DNA of 64,000 nucleotides from JAICLK01 sp963742655 (GTDB taxonomy: Bacteria; Patescibacteriota; Saccharimonadia; Saccharimonadales; UBA4665): the NCBI GenBank assembly GCA_963742655.1, contig CAVUMM010000008.1:62001-126000 (forward strand), in the 5' to 3' direction. The translations under genes were made by a program, and so were the position numbers. The notes beneath the pieces are model-generated. The model did no database searches. It was not told the origin of the DNA and saw only the letters and a program-made list of their open reading frames with translations. Position 1 is the stretch's first letter; each line of letters begins with the position of its first letter. Positions 25,704 to 34,684 of this stretch are shown here, piece by piece.

Positions 25704-26921
25704 ATGGCCAATCCCATAACAAATGAAAACGTAGAACGAGATGCGACGTTTAGGCTCGCTAAAATATTACAGATATCTATTGTCATATTGTTGGCGGCTG
25801 TCGGATGCGCGGCCGTCATCGGTTATAGCGTAGCGCACTGGGCCGAACGACAGATCTTAACGACTGACAATTGGGTGGCGACTGTCGCGCCGTTACCGCA
25901 AACGCCTGTAGTGGCATCGGCTTTATCCAACTACGTCACGACACAAATTTTTGCCAATGTACCCGTACAGCAGGAGATAACCGATGCATTGCCGCCGAAA
26001 GCCGCCTTTTTGGCTAGTCCGCTGACGTCGCAGTTACAATCCTTGACGAACAAAATCGCCAATCGAGTCATAACCAGTGACAATTTTGAAACTGTCTGGA
26101 CTGTGGCCAATCGGACAGCCATGAACCGGCTGACCAGCAATGCGCGTGGACAGACGCAGCCGCTTGGCGCCAAACTGGAACAAAAATTTTCACTCAATCT
26201 TAATGATATAAAAAGCACGCTGCAGAGTAAGCTCGGCACTTCGGCCAGCGCGTTACCTGCGCTGAACACGAATGGCGGCAAAGCGTTAACGATATCGACC
26301 GACCTGAAGGCCAAGCGCGAACGTGTCTGGGGATATATCCGGGATATCGATTACCTCTCCGCCGTATTGCCGTTCGTGGTGATAGCCAGTTTTCTGGGTG
26401 CGTTGGCATTTGCCCGCAATCGCCGCCGGGCACTGCTAGCGATTTCCGGTGCGACTATCGTCTTATTGTTGCTCGAGCTCATCGCCATCAAATCGCTTCA
26501 TCAGGAAGTATTGAACCAAGTCAAAGTTGCCGGCAACCAGCCGGCGATCAGTTATATTTTTGATACGCTGACGTCTTCATTGAAAACGATCATATACACC
26601 TGGTTGATTGGCTGGGTGTTGATCGCGATCGGTAGTATGCTGGTTGGCCCGGCGCGCTGGGCGGTGGCGTTGCGTGCCTTATTGCACGTTGACAGTATGC
26701 GGGGCAGCGTCTTCGCGGCGTGGTGGCACAGTGTGCGGCTCTGGACAAAAAAGCACTTATATTACTTGTGGGTTGGCGCCGGGTTGCTGCTATTGATTTG
26801 GCTGGCTTTCGCGGCACAGGTGAATAATCGTCTCGTTTCGAACAGCGTGCTCGTGGCACTTTCGGTGTTGTCGATAACATATATAATCGCGAACCCGCAT
26901 ATAGTGAAGCCAAAACGGTAG
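25704..26921 (+). CDS. Integral membrane protein, longer paralogue of 11289-12254
   Basis: 405 residues: an N-terminal helix (ILQISIVILLAAVGCAAVIG), an extracytoplasmic region of about 180 residues beginning TTDNWVATVAPLPQTPVV, then about five further helices. The loop parallels the protein at 11289, including a distinctive VATVAPL/VATVGPL stretch and a later NFETVW/SFQTLW motif. The function is unknown. It extends the run of small envelope proteins downstream of crp. Confidence 0.72.
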   Translation: MANPITNENVERDATFRLAKILQISIVILLAAVGCAAVIGYSVAHWAERQILTTDNWVATVAPLPQTPVVASALSNYVTTQIFANVPVQQEITDALPPKAAFLASPLTSQLQSLTNKIANRVITSDNFETVWTVANRTAMNRLTSNARGQTQPLGAKLEQKFSLNLNDIKSTLQSKLGTSASALPALNTNGGKALTISTDLKAKRERVWGYIRDIDYLSAVLPFVVIASFLGALAFARNRRRALLAISGATIVLLLLELIAIKSLHQEVLNQVKVAGNQPAISYIFDTLTSSLKTIIYTWLIGWVLIAIGSMLVGPARWAVALRALLHVDSMRGSVFAAWWHSVRLWTKKHLYYLWVGAGLLLLIWLAFAAQVNNRLVSNSVLVALSVLSITYIIANPHIVKPKR

Positions 26922-26986
26922 TTCCGGCCGCATCGAAAATAGTTATTCGGCATTTTGCCCGGCTCAACATATACTAGTAACAAGAT

Positions 26987-27349
26987 ATGAGTAGCATGGA
27001 TGAAGACGAACGACAAGCTTTAGTCAAAGAACACAATACGCTCAAACATCAGTCGCAGGCATTGGCCGGAGTGAGTATGGGTGTATTGTGCGGCGGCGCG
27101 ACCTTCTTTCATTTTGTCGAGCACTTCAAGTGGCTGGATTCATTTTATTTTTGCACCATCACGCTAACAACCGTCGGCTACGGTGATATCGTGCCGAAAA
27201 CCGATGCCGGCAAACTCTTTGATATGTTCTACGTCTTGGTTGGTATCGGCATTATCGCCACATTCGCAAATATTTTGGTAAAAAACGCCATGGTTCGACG
27301 CCAACTAAAACAAGACCGAAAAGGAAAAACGCCCAAGTGGACTAATTAA
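26987..27349 (+). CDS. Two-helix potassium channel
   Basis: A 120-residue minimal K+ channel: helix 1 ALAGVSMGVLCGGATFFHFV, pore helix and the selectivity filter TLTTVGYGDIVP, then helix 2 FDMFYVLVGIGIIATFANIL and a basic tail. T-V-G-Y-G-D is the canonical potassium filter. No RCK/TrkA_N domain is attached, so gating is unknown. A TATACT box 11 bases before the ATG suggests a very short leader. Four subunits would form the channel in the membrane. Confidence 0.93.
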   Translation: MSSMDEDERQALVKEHNTLKHQSQALAGVSMGVLCGGATFFHFVEHFKWLDSFYFCTITLTTVGYGDIVPKTDAGKLFDMFYVLVGIGIIATFANILVKNAMVRRQLKQDRKGKTPKWTN

Positions 27350-27445
27350 ATCTTCAGTTTATCCACAGAAATTAAAAAAATAACTTGACAAGTTTTCCAG
27401 CAAAGCGCATATGTATATATGTAAGGGGTAATAAGAGGAGGAACT

Positions 27446-27994
27446 ATGCAAAGCGACACGATGTGGGGCTTACGTATTATTGAAGGTATCGTTGCGTTAC
27501 TGTTCGGTATCGCGGCGGTGTTTTGGCCGGGTCTGACGATATTAACGTTCTTGTATCTGTTCGCAGCTTTTATTTTGGCGAGCGGGCTGATTAACCTGTT
27601 TGCCGGGATATTTCATTTTGGCGAAGGTGTGGGCGTGTGGATTTTAAAGCTTCTATTGTCTTTGTTGCAGATAGGCATCGGAGTTTATTTACTGCGACAT
27701 CCGCATGTCAGCTTCGCGGCGTTTATTCTGCTGATCGGCTTTGCCTTCGTCTTCCGCGGTGTCTTTGAGATCGTGGCTGCATTTATGGATGATTTGAATG
27801 CCGGGATGCGAACGGCACTGATCCTGGTTGGCGCATTGTCGCTGCTCGTAGGAATCGTGATGCTTTTCCAGCCCGTTTCCGGCGGCGTCGCGTTCGTGTG
27901 GGTGATAGGCCTGTACGCTTTGGTTGCGGGACCGGTGATGATCGCATCGGCGATCAGCGATCACAGGGAACTTGAAAAAGCTACCAAGAAATAG
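27446..27994 (+). CDS. HdeD-family (DUF308) membrane protein
   Basis: 182 residues, six predicted helices in three similar pairs, with the family landmarks GIVALLFGIAAVFWPGLTIL, LYLFAAFILASGLINLF and GALSLLVGIVMLFQP. HdeD is linked to acid stress in enteric bacteria; in other phyla the role is unknown. A strong ribosome-binding site (AGAGGAGG) and a TTGACA about 19 bases before a TATGTA precede it. A TTATCCACA word at 27359-27367 lies upstream. Confidence 0.9.
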   Translation: MQSDTMWGLRIIEGIVALLFGIAAVFWPGLTILTFLYLFAAFILASGLINLFAGIFHFGEGVGVWILKLLLSLLQIGIGVYLLRHPHVSFAAFILLIGFAFVFRGVFEIVAAFMDDLNAGMRTALILVGALSLLVGIVMLFQPVSGGVAFVWVIGLYALVAGPVMIASAISDHRELEKATKK

Positions 27995-28250
27995 ATGTGT
28001 TAATTGCGATGAACTGAGGTTCCACGACCTCTGTAATTGGCATCAACAGACGGGTTTACAGCTGGTTGTTTGAAAGTTGTGATCAGGGCCAAACTGTACT
28101 GCCGTTACGCGTCAGGAGCAGCCGCATTACGGGTGCGAGAATATATGTGTCAAGCGTGTCGCTCATATTGATCGGCAGCACCGTTGCGACTCTTGGCAAT
28201 AATGTTACGATGCTATCGATTATTCAAAGTAATTAACCTCCCAACAAACA
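27995..28250. other. Intergenic stretch without recognised features
   Basis: About 256 bases between the HdeD-like gene and the convergent HNH gene. Apart from a small hairpin, GAGGTTCCACGACCTC, near 28016 (possibly the end of the HdeD transcript), I see no open frame or RNA gene. Confidence 0.4.
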
Positions 28251-28718
28251 TTATCCATTAAGTTTTATATCAGGACTGTTCTTATACCAATTTTGCTGTT
28301 CCGCTGTCTTGATCTTGTGACAGTTTGCGCATAATATCTGGCATTTATTTATCTCGGTCATGATATTTTCCCAGCTTATTGTACTGGTTATACCCTGAGC
28401 AATCCCGAAGGATTTAGTTGCTGGATCAATGTGGTCAAACTCTAAAACGCGCGGATCATTGATGCCGCATGCAGCACAACACTTATCGGCTAAGTATTTC
28501 AATAGATGAGATCTTAGTTGATTTTTAATCTTTCTGTTTCGTTGGACGGCTCGTTCTCTATACGTACTGCCGTATTTGTGATAATGATCTTTCCATATTT
28601 TTCTTCGCTGAACGGCATAACAATCTTTGCATTGCGAGTGAAGTTTACCTGTGCGTTTATTCTGGTAAAAAAAATCAAGCTCAGGTTTTTGCACGCCGCA
28701 ATTTGAACAAATTTTCAT
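28251..28718 (-). CDS. HNH endonuclease-like protein with zinc fingers
   Basis: About 155 residues. The N-terminal zinc-ribbon-like part is MKICSNCGVQKPELDFF plus SQCKDCYAVQRR. The HNH core follows: CCAACGINDPRVLEFDHIDP and QILCANCHKIKTAE, with the catalytic His in EFDHID and the closing N-C-H. Such small HNH proteins are often mobile nicking or homing-type enzymes. I start at ATG 28718, which follows a TATTAT box by seven bases; the frame stays open to 28781. It stands alone next to tRNA-Cys, a common insertion neighbourhood. Confidence 0.85.
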   Translation of the reverse strand: MKICSNCGVQKPELDFFYQNKRTGKLHSQCKDCYAVQRRKIWKDHYHKYGSTYRERAVQRNRKIKNQLRSHLLKYLADKCCAACGINDPRVLEFDHIDPATKSFGIAQGITSTISWENIMTEINKCQILCANCHKIKTAEQQNWYKNSPDIKLNG

Positions 28719-28817
28719 CCTGTCAATAATATAGCGTAATACGAAATATAACCAATCTGACTTGCGACAATTTAAACGCACCTATAAGATGTATTAAGTC
28801 AATCATTGCAGTATAAT

Positions 28818-28891
28818 GGCGCCTTGGCGGAGTGGTTACGCAGAGGTCTGCAAAACCTCACACACCGGTTCAATTCCGGTAGGCGCCTCCA
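28818..28891 (+). tRNA. tRNA-Cys (anticodon GCA)
   Basis: The acceptor stem GGCGCCT pairs with AGGCGCC. The anticodon arm AGGTCTGCAAAACCT has GCA in the loop, the T arm is CCGGTTCAATTCCGG, and CCA is encoded. A TATAAT touches the 5' end at 28812-28817. Confidence 0.95.
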
Positions 28892-28967
28892 AAACCCCAT
28901 AAAAAGCGAGCATTTTATGGAGACCCCGCTATGCACACCAAAACAATATATGTAGGATTGTAATTTG

Positions 28968-29357
28968 ATGAAATCAGTAGTTGTTTGCGGGTCTAAACGG
29001 TATAAGCATGAAATTGCGGCATTTTGTCGTGAATTGGAAAAGCATGGTGTGCTAGTATTCGAGCCTGACTTTCGGCCCGGTATTGACGAAAAGGATACGA
29101 TACAGAACGAACTTGTCACGCAGAAAATAATCAAGGGCTTGACTCTAGAACATTTCGACTGGGTACGTAAGGCAGAGGTGTGCTTCGTATTTAACAAAGA
29201 CGATTACGCCGGTGTGAGCGTGGCAATGGAAATGGCATATGCCTGCGCGTTAGGCAAACCGATTTTTGCCCTTAACCTTAAAACCGGCGACCCCTGCCGT
29301 GACGCCCTTATAGATAAAGTTATTAATACACCAAAAGCACTCGCGGCTCTGTTATAA
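28968..29357 (+). CDS. Nucleoside 2-deoxyribosyltransferase-like protein
   Basis: About 129 residues beginning MKSVVVCGSKRYKHEIAAF. It continues with VLVFEPDF and ends in VRKAEVCFVFNKDDYAGVSVAMEMAYACALGKP, where D-x-x-G-V-x-x-E-x-x-x-A-x-x-x-GKP is the usual nucleotide-binding layout of the NDT superfamily. The family cleaves or transfers the N-glycosidic bond of nucleosides; smaller members act on other nucleotides. It lies between two tRNA genes on the same strand. Confidence 0.75.
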   Translation: MKSVVVCGSKRYKHEIAAFCRELEKHGVLVFEPDFRPGIDEKDTIQNELVTQKIIKGLTLEHFDWVRKAEVCFVFNKDDYAGVSVAMEMAYACALGKPIFALNLKTGDPCRDALIDKVINTPKALAALL

Positions 29358-29409
29358 TCGTTGGTGTAAACAATAAAAAAGTATAATAATATAAATTTGA
29401 CAAAAAGTC

Positions 29410-29497
29410 GGGCGAGTGGCGGAATTGGTATACGCGGCAGACTTAAAATCTGCTGGCTGAATAAGCCTTGTGGGTTCGAGTCCCACCTCGCCCACCA
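29410..29497 (+). tRNA. tRNA-Leu (anticodon TAA)
   Basis: The acceptor stem GGGCGAG pairs with CTCGCCC. The anticodon arm GCAGACTTAAAATCTGC carries TAA, a long variable arm (GGCTGAATAAGCC) marks a class II tRNA, the T arm is GTGGGTTCGAGTCCCAC, and the encoded end is ACCA. A TATAAT at 29382-29387 fits its promoter. Confidence 0.96.
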
Positions 29498-29510
29498 GTG
29501 TTGCTTGTTT

Positions 29511-29771
29511 ATGACAGTTTTTATGTCGGAGTTTTCAATCATCAGTTTCATTAGCCCATATTATGGTTGGCAAGTCCCGTCTGAAAGGACATCGGGACGC
29601 AGTGTGCCATTGTTCGGGCTTAGAGATTGGACGCCAAGAGAACTAGACGAATATTGGGCCGGCGTGTTTCCGCTAATTTTTTCCGGTGAGGTAGCTACTT
29701 CATCCGGAATTACCATATCCGAGACATCAATAGCCGTAAATGCGGTTGCTACCTGTTGCGATGCTGACTAA
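29511..29771 (+). CDS. Small hypothetical protein, doubtful
   Basis: An 86-codon frame starting 14 bases after tRNA-Leu. It encodes no motif that I recognise and has no convincing ribosome-binding site. Its only support is the terminator that follows within 25 bases, but that terminator could equally serve the tRNA transcript. It may be noncoding. Confidence 0.25.
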   Translation: MTVFMSEFSIISFISPYYGWQVPSERTSGRSVPLFGLRDWTPRELDEYWAGVFPLIFSGEVATSSGITISETSIAVNAVATCCDAD

Positions 29772-29788
29772 AACTAGCTCTACCCAAA

Positions 29789-29816
29789 GCAAAAGACCCC
29801 TTTCGGGGCCTTTTTA
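29789..29816. terminator. Bidirectional intrinsic terminator
   Basis: AGACCCC-TTTC-GGGGCCT has T-rich runs on both strands (CCTTTTT on plus, TCTTTT on minus). It would end the tRNA-Leu transcript and the convergent gene at 29814-30089. Confidence 0.8.
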
Positions 29817-30089
29817 GATCGCTCTGCTGGCAGTTGTTATGCTCACGAGCGTCCATGTTTGCTGCTCGTCGTCGAAGCGCAGCCGATAGTTGTTGGCTCC
29901 GTCCGTCATGTCGAACAGCTGCACCGCTTGTTTGCCCTTGTGTATCAAAAAGCGCAAGCCTTCTGCAAAAGTATATTCCCGGTGATCAAATTCCATTCGC
30001 TTCGGATAACCCGTCAGCCTCTGGTGTCGATTCCGAAAATACCAGGCGGTTACATTTACTTCTTTGTTAATGTGAGTTCGTGTTTCCAT
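29814..30089 (-). CDS. Small hypothetical protein
   Basis: 91 residues, soluble, mixed charge, with a beta-rich middle (ITTASRAI at the end; RFLIHKGKQAVQLFD in the centre). It resembles small single-domain proteins that read like a compact beta-sheet, but I do not recognise the family. It has a good ribosome-binding site (AGGAGC) 9 bases before the ATG and a terminator at its end, so it is probably a real gene. Confidence 0.55.
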   Translation of the reverse strand: METRTHINKEVNVTAWYFRNRHQRLTGYPKRMEFDHREYTFAEGLRFLIHKGKQAVQLFDMTDGANNYRLRFDDEQQTWTLVSITTASRAI

Positions 30090-30480
30090 AGTTCAAGCTC
30101 CTATGTAAATTGATGAAGAGATTCCAGCCGTTAAAGCTGTAGAACGGATTCGAAAGTGGGTAAAACTGCCTGGTTTTAAAATCCTAGACTACCGTTCAGA
30201 GTAGGATTAAGCCAGAAAGCTTTTGCTTGAGAGATTGTAAATTTGAAGGGTCGCAGTGACGCTTTCCCGCTGTACAGCGGATAGTGAGTATGTTCCCCAA
30301 ATGTGTTGATAAGCCTGCGTGGAGGAACGCCCCGAAGCCTTGCGCGAAGGAGTGAGCCCACCCATGACTAATCATTATTGTAGTCCGACCGCATGACTTC
30401 GTAAACATCGCATTTTCAGATACTTTATGTCACAACAGACAGAACGAGCTGACTGTCTTAAAATCACTTGTGTTTTTCTT
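30090..30480. other. Long intergenic region with several hairpins
   Basis: About 390 bases with no protein frame that I trust. Several inverted repeats are visible: CCTGGTTTTAAAATCCTA with TAGGATTAAGCCAG (30169-30215), CCGCTGTACAGCGG (30268-30281), GCCTTGCGCGAAGG near 30338, and AGACAG...CTGTCT near 30438. It could hold a structured RNA or an untranslated leader. I tried RNase P, tmRNA and 6S-type landmarks and none fits. Confidence 0.35.
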
Positions 30481-30493
30481 TATACTATCCAAA

Positions 30494-31003
30494 ATGGCAA
30501 AGCAAAGCGCGGGCGTACTGCTTTATAGAAAAAGCGCGAAGGGCGTGGAGGTATTGATTGTCCATCCGGGCGGCCCGTTCTGGGCCAAGAAAGATGCCGG
30601 TGTATGGTCGATTCCGAAGGGTGAATTCGGGCCGGACGAGGATCCGTCCATGGCTGCTAAACGTGAGTTCAGTGAAGAATTGGGGAGCCCGCCGCCCGAT
30701 GGCGAATATATAAGCCTTGGTTCTGCCAAACAATCGAGCGGCAAAGTCGTGCACGCCTGGGCAGCGGAAGCGGAATTTAATGTAACCAAGCTAAAAAGTA
30801 ATACATTTATGATGGAATGGCCGCCCAAATCCGGCAAACAACTGGAAATCCCGGAAGTTGATAGGGCCGCATGGGTTTCGCTCGAAGCGGCACAAACGAA
30901 ACTCCTCAAAGGCCAGCTCCCGCTGCTCGAGGCGCTGGCCAAGCATCTCGGCAAAGATTTGACGCCGCCGGAACAAAGCGCAGCACAAATCTCGCTCTTC
31001 TGA
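30494..31003 (+). CDS. Nudix hydrolase (AP4A/NTP pyrophosphohydrolase type)
   Basis: 169 residues. It opens AKQSAGVLLYRKSAKGVEVL and carries a complete Nudix box, GEFGPDEDPSMAAKREFSEELG minus the last two residues, matching G-x5-E-x7-REUxEExG. KQLEIPEVDRAAWVSLEAA is the usual region after the box. The family cleaves nucleoside diphosphates linked to another moiety. The TATACT box at 30481-30486 ends seven bases before the ATG, so I use 30494 rather than 30470; the mRNA would be leaderless. Confidence 0.88.
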   Translation: MAKQSAGVLLYRKSAKGVEVLIVHPGGPFWAKKDAGVWSIPKGEFGPDEDPSMAAKREFSEELGSPPPDGEYISLGSAKQSSGKVVHAWAAEAEFNVTKLKSNTFMMEWPPKSGKQLEIPEVDRAAWVSLEAAQTKLLKGQLPLLEALAKHLGKDLTPPEQSAAQISLF

Positions 31004-31017
31004 TATTCTATTGTATT

Positions 31018-31485
31018 ATGCCAGAGCCTGCGTTCGTGCCGAAACCCGGCCAAGTTGACTATACGAATATTCGGTATGCCCCTGTTCTTGACGTGGTGGT
31101 AACGCGCGCGGGCAAGATTTTGCTGGCTAAGCGAAGTGCCGACCGCCGTATGCATCCGAACTGCTGGGCGGCCGTCGCGGGATTTTTAGATGACAACAGT
31201 GATATCGAGACAAAAGCGCTCGAAGAACTTGACGAAGAGCTCAGCATCGGACAAAATCATGTCGTAAATCTTACCCGTGGCAATATTACGTTACGGGATG
31301 ATCCTGAATATCACAAAACGTGGCTGATTGTCCCGGTGCTCGCCGAAGTAAATACCGATACTGTTACGCTGGATTGGGAAGCCAGCGAAGCCCGCTGGTT
31401 CAAGCCGGACGAAATAACAAAACTTAGCCTCATGCCCGGCATGCTGCAAGTCATTGGCCAATTCTTCCCAGAGGTGTTAAAATAG
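31018..31485 (+). CDS. Nudix hydrolase, divergent box
   Basis: 155 residues beginning MPEPAFVPKPGQVDYTNIRY, with LLAKRSADRRMHPNCWAAVAG leading into the box GFLDDNSDIETKALEELDEE. The key EE-x-x-EE metal ligands are present, but the first conserved Glu is Ser and the Arg of REUxEE is Glu. Activity is likely but the substrate may differ from its neighbour's. The ATG follows the first Nudix gene by 14 bases, with a TATTCT box ending 7 bases before it. Confidence 0.82.
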   Translation: MPEPAFVPKPGQVDYTNIRYAPVLDVVVTRAGKILLAKRSADRRMHPNCWAAVAGFLDDNSDIETKALEELDEELSIGQNHVVNLTRGNITLRDDPEYHKTWLIVPVLAEVNTDTVTLDWEASEARWFKPDEITKLSLMPGMLQVIGQFFPEVLK

Positions 31486-31610
31486 CAACAAATGACTATG
31501 CGTACTACGTTATACGAAATACGAACTACGTTGATGATGATGCCCCGGCGGGCATAACTTTTATATCTCGATTTTTCTTTTTGTCAGTCTAAACAGGTAC
31601 AATTACTCTT

Positions 31611-33062
31611 ATGAATTATTATGTTGCAAACGCGATCCCTTATGTTAATGGCGAGCCGCACGTCGGGCACGCCTTGGAATATATTTTGGGTGATGTGCTG
31701 GCGCGGGCTGCCCGACAACAGGGGAAGCCGGTGTTATTCAGCACCGGCGCCGACGAGCATGGCAGCAAAATGTTCCAAACGGCCGCCAAGCTCGGTATCA
31801 CGCCGGAACAGCTGGCTGAGCAGATGAGCCAGAAATTCGTGGATCTCGAAAGAGCGTTGAATATCAGCAATGACCGCTTTATCCGCACGACTGAACCGGC
31901 ACACGAACAACGCGCCCAGATTATTTGGCAAAACCTTGCCGGTGATATCTACAAGGCCAAATACACTGGCTGGTATGACGTCAAACAGGAAGAGTTCGTG
32001 CCGGAATCCAAAGCCGACCCGGCGCGCATGAAGCCCGACCATCCGCAAGCTTATCAGCGGCTCGAGGAAGATAATTATTTTTTCCGACTGAGCAAATACA
32101 CTGGCCAAGTGCTAGAAGCAATCGAATCCGGTGCGTTTGAAATCGTGCCGAAAACCCGCAAACACGAAATATTATCGGTGTTGCGCGAAGGGCTGGACGA
32201 CATCAGCGTCAGCCGCCCGGTCGAAAAACTGGACTGGGGGATACCAGTGCCGGGAGATCCCAGCCAAGTGATGTACGTATGGTTCGAGGCGCTGATGAAT
32301 TATTTGACGGTTCTTGGTTATCCGGAGAATGAGGATTTCAAGAAATTCTGGCCGGCGAATGTCCAGGTCGTTGGCAAGGACATTATTCGGTTCCATGCCG
32401 CCATCTGGCCGGCCATGCTGCTAGGACTGGGTTTGCCGTTGCCGAAACAGCTATATGTGCATGGTTTTATAACTATGAACGGCGAAAAAATGAGCAAATC
32501 GATCGGCAATGTCGTAGCGCCGGGTGAAATACTGGACAAGTACGGCACGGACGCTTTCCGTTATTACTTTTTGCGTCACATTCCAAGTTACGAAGACGGA
32601 GATTTCAGTTGGGATAAAATGGAAGCGGCCTACAATAATGAACTCGCCAATGAGTTAGGCAACGCCGTACAGCGTACCGCCGCGATGGTGTTGAAATACC
32701 AGGACGGCTTGATCGGGGAAATTCCGCCAGCCGGGCATGATGACGTGCCGATCCACGAAGCTATGCGGGCATGCAAATTCGATCGCGCACTCGATTTGAT
32801 TTGGGAGCAGGTTCGCGGCCTCAACCAATACATCGACGAAGAAAAACCGTGGGAAATCGCCAAGACGGGCGATAAGGATCACTTGCGCGAAGTATTGGCC
32901 TACCAGATAGGCTGCCTGTTGGAAATCGCCGATTTGCTGGAGCCGTTTTTACCGGGCACAGCCATTAAGATACGCGACATTTTTTCCACCGGCGTGATCC
33001 ATCCGATCGAAGAAACGCTGTTCCCGAAACAAGCGACGGATAGTCAAGCCACCGCAGCGTAG
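31611..33062 (+). CDS. metG: Methionyl-tRNA synthetase
   Basis: The 483-residue class I synthetase has a HIGH motif written HVGH (17-20) and KMSKS (293-297). It also has the methionine-pocket stretch FSTGADEHGSK and the anticodon-binding helix bundle with the W-E-I-A-K segment EEKPWEIAKTGD. It charges tRNA-Met. The connective domain lacks the zinc-binding cysteines of the E. coli type, and no C-terminal tRNA-binding (Trbp111) domain is attached. TACAAT (31598-31603) ends seven bases before the ATG, another leaderless start. Confidence 0.97.
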   Translation: MNYYVANAIPYVNGEPHVGHALEYILGDVLARAARQQGKPVLFSTGADEHGSKMFQTAAKLGITPEQLAEQMSQKFVDLERALNISNDRFIRTTEPAHEQRAQIIWQNLAGDIYKAKYTGWYDVKQEEFVPESKADPARMKPDHPQAYQRLEEDNYFFRLSKYTGQVLEAIESGAFEIVPKTRKHEILSVLREGLDDISVSRPVEKLDWGIPVPGDPSQVMYVWFEALMNYLTVLGYPENEDFKKFWPANVQVVGKDIIRFHAAIWPAMLLGLGLPLPKQLYVHGFITMNGEKMSKSIGNVVAPGEILDKYGTDAFRYYFLRHIPSYEDGDFSWDKMEAAYNNELANELGNAVQRTAAMVLKYQDGLIGEIPPAGHDDVPIHEAMRACKFDRALDLIWEQVRGLNQYIDEEKPWEIAKTGDKDHLREVLAYQIGCLLEIADLLEPFLPGTAIKIRDIFSTGVIHPIEETLFPKQATDSQATAA

Positions 33063-33079
33063 TATAACTTTGCCGAGAT

Positions 33080-34525
33080 TTAGCGGCGAGCCAGCTGGCG
33101 CCTGATGAACAGCCGGTAGCCGATGAAGCTGCTGGCTACGACGCCGAAGAACAAACCGAAGATATTGCCCGCACCGGTGTTTACAAGTTGTTGGGGAGTG
33201 GTTGTGACGGCGGTGGTTGTCGCTGAAGTTGGAGTCGTGGGTTGCGAAAAGGCGATCGTTGCCGCGGGACAAGTGGATGTTTTATCCTGGCCATTTACCT
33301 GGAAATGCGCAGTCGCACGAACGGTTCGTTGGTCAGAATTAGTATATTGATGCTTTTTGCCTTGCGGTTTGTCGGTGGTAAGCGTGGCGCCGTCGCCCCA
33401 GTCGATCACGGCTTTGCTGAAGGTGGCGCCGTGATTCGCGCTTGTCTGGAATTTCGTGATTTCAGCTGTGCGGTTGTCGCCAGGCGTGACGGAAAATGCG
33501 GTACATACGGGCGTGGTGCAGGCATTATTAATATCGGTGGTAGCGGTAGCGGTCACTGCTTTCATACCTTTCGGCTGGGCGCTGCCCACATTGTTAATTT
33601 CGGTCACGCTGCAGGCTAGCTGGCTGGAACTGGCAAGCTTGGCTTCGAATTCTACGATTGCTGTTGCTCCGGGCTTAAATGCACCGACCGTCAGACCGTT
33701 TGCGGCAATTTGATTACTTGTGGTTCGTTTGCCGTTGCTATTATTAACAAAAACAACGGTTGAATTTGGCACGAGAGTTTCGCCGGTTGACATCTTATCG
33801 CGTAGTACAACATTTTTTTCGGTAATGTTGCCGCTGTTTTTGAATGTCAGGCGGTATTTCAGCGTGTCACCGGGCATTGCTGTATTCTTTGCCGAAAAAT
33901 GGCTTGATTTGCCAACAACTTGCGATTGGTTTGATACTTTCACGCCCGGCTTAGCGGCTGCCTTGAGCGTTCCGTAAAACGAGATGGAATCTTGTTTTGA
34001 CGCCGCCAAGCTGTTGATAACCACACCATCATTACTAGTAATGGCCCGGTCGGACAGTTTTCGGTGTGTCGTAGTGCCATACCACAGCACAGCCGTACCT
34101 GGGGTGTACGCGAATTTCAAACCCGAATTAGCAGCCTGAATTCCAAGATGGTTCGTGGTTGTATTACTGTTGCTTGCCTTGACTTTAATCGTAATAGTTT
34201 TACTGGTTCCGGTTCCAGTCGGCAAGGTGAATGTTACATGTACATTTTTTGCAGTTTTACCGGAATTTGCAGCTTCCATGGTTTTAAACGACACGGCGAC
34301 AAAAATCTTTTGTCCGCTTTTAGCGCTAATCGATTGGTGATACTTTTTATTGCCGGCGCTGATATTCGCTATGCCTGCCGAGGTGGCAATGCGCACGCTT
34401 TGTGCCGCTAAAGCATCGGCGGGCATTGCCATTGCGATAGAGGTCGCGATTAAAACGACGGCAGCCAGGCTCTTCGGCATGTGCTTGATAAAACGGATTA
34501 ACGATTTGCGTAAAGCGTATCGCAT
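33080..34525 (-). CDS. LVNTG-anchored surface protein with DUF11 and PKD-like domains
   Basis: 481 residues: a signal peptide (VVLIATSIAMAMPADALA), a beta-rich region, and a DUF11-type module (PGDTLKYRLTFKNSGNITEK with VLRDKMSTGETLVPNS). A PKD-like module (KAVIDWGDGATLTTDKPQGK with HQYTN) and a Thr/Pro linker follow. The end QQLVNTGAGNIFGLFFGVV plus hydrophobic helix and RRQLARR tail is a sortase sorting signal of LPxTG type written LVNTG. It should be fixed to the cell wall or a sortase pilus; no sortase gene lies in this window. The GGGAGAG ribosome-binding site supports the start. Confidence 0.85.
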   Translation of the reverse strand: MRYALRKSLIRFIKHMPKSLAAVVLIATSIAMAMPADALAAQSVRIATSAGIANISAGNKKYHQSISAKSGQKIFVAVSFKTMEAANSGKTAKNVHVTFTLPTGTGTSKTITIKVKASNSNTTTNHLGIQAANSGLKFAYTPGTAVLWYGTTTHRKLSDRAITSNDGVVINSLAASKQDSISFYGTLKAAAKPGVKVSNQSQVVGKSSHFSAKNTAMPGDTLKYRLTFKNSGNITEKNVVLRDKMSTGETLVPNSTVVFVNNSNGKRTTSNQIAANGLTVGAFKPGATAIVEFEAKLASSSQLACSVTEINNVGSAQPKGMKAVTATATTDINNACTTPVCTAFSVTPGDNRTAEITKFQTSANHGATFSKAVIDWGDGATLTTDKPQGKKHQYTNSDQRTVRATAHFQVNGQDKTSTCPAATIAFSQPTTPTSATTTAVTTTPQQLVNTGAGNIFGLFFGVVASSFIGYRLFIRRQLARR

Positions 34526-34684
34526 AAAAGTAGCTCTCCCAAAGTTACCGAGTGATTCTATAACTAGAATACTCTATCACAAAATACCAAGATAGTCAAT
34601 AAGATAGTAATAAATCATAAGCTCATAGTTCACATTCCGCACTCCGTAGATAGCAAGGATTGGTTCTGATATGCTGTAAATGCG

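Noticed and set aside
30090..30480. RNase P RNA, suggested by GAGGAA and ACAGAA words
   Set aside because: The two words are only about 115 bases apart and the flanking conserved P4 sequence does not match.
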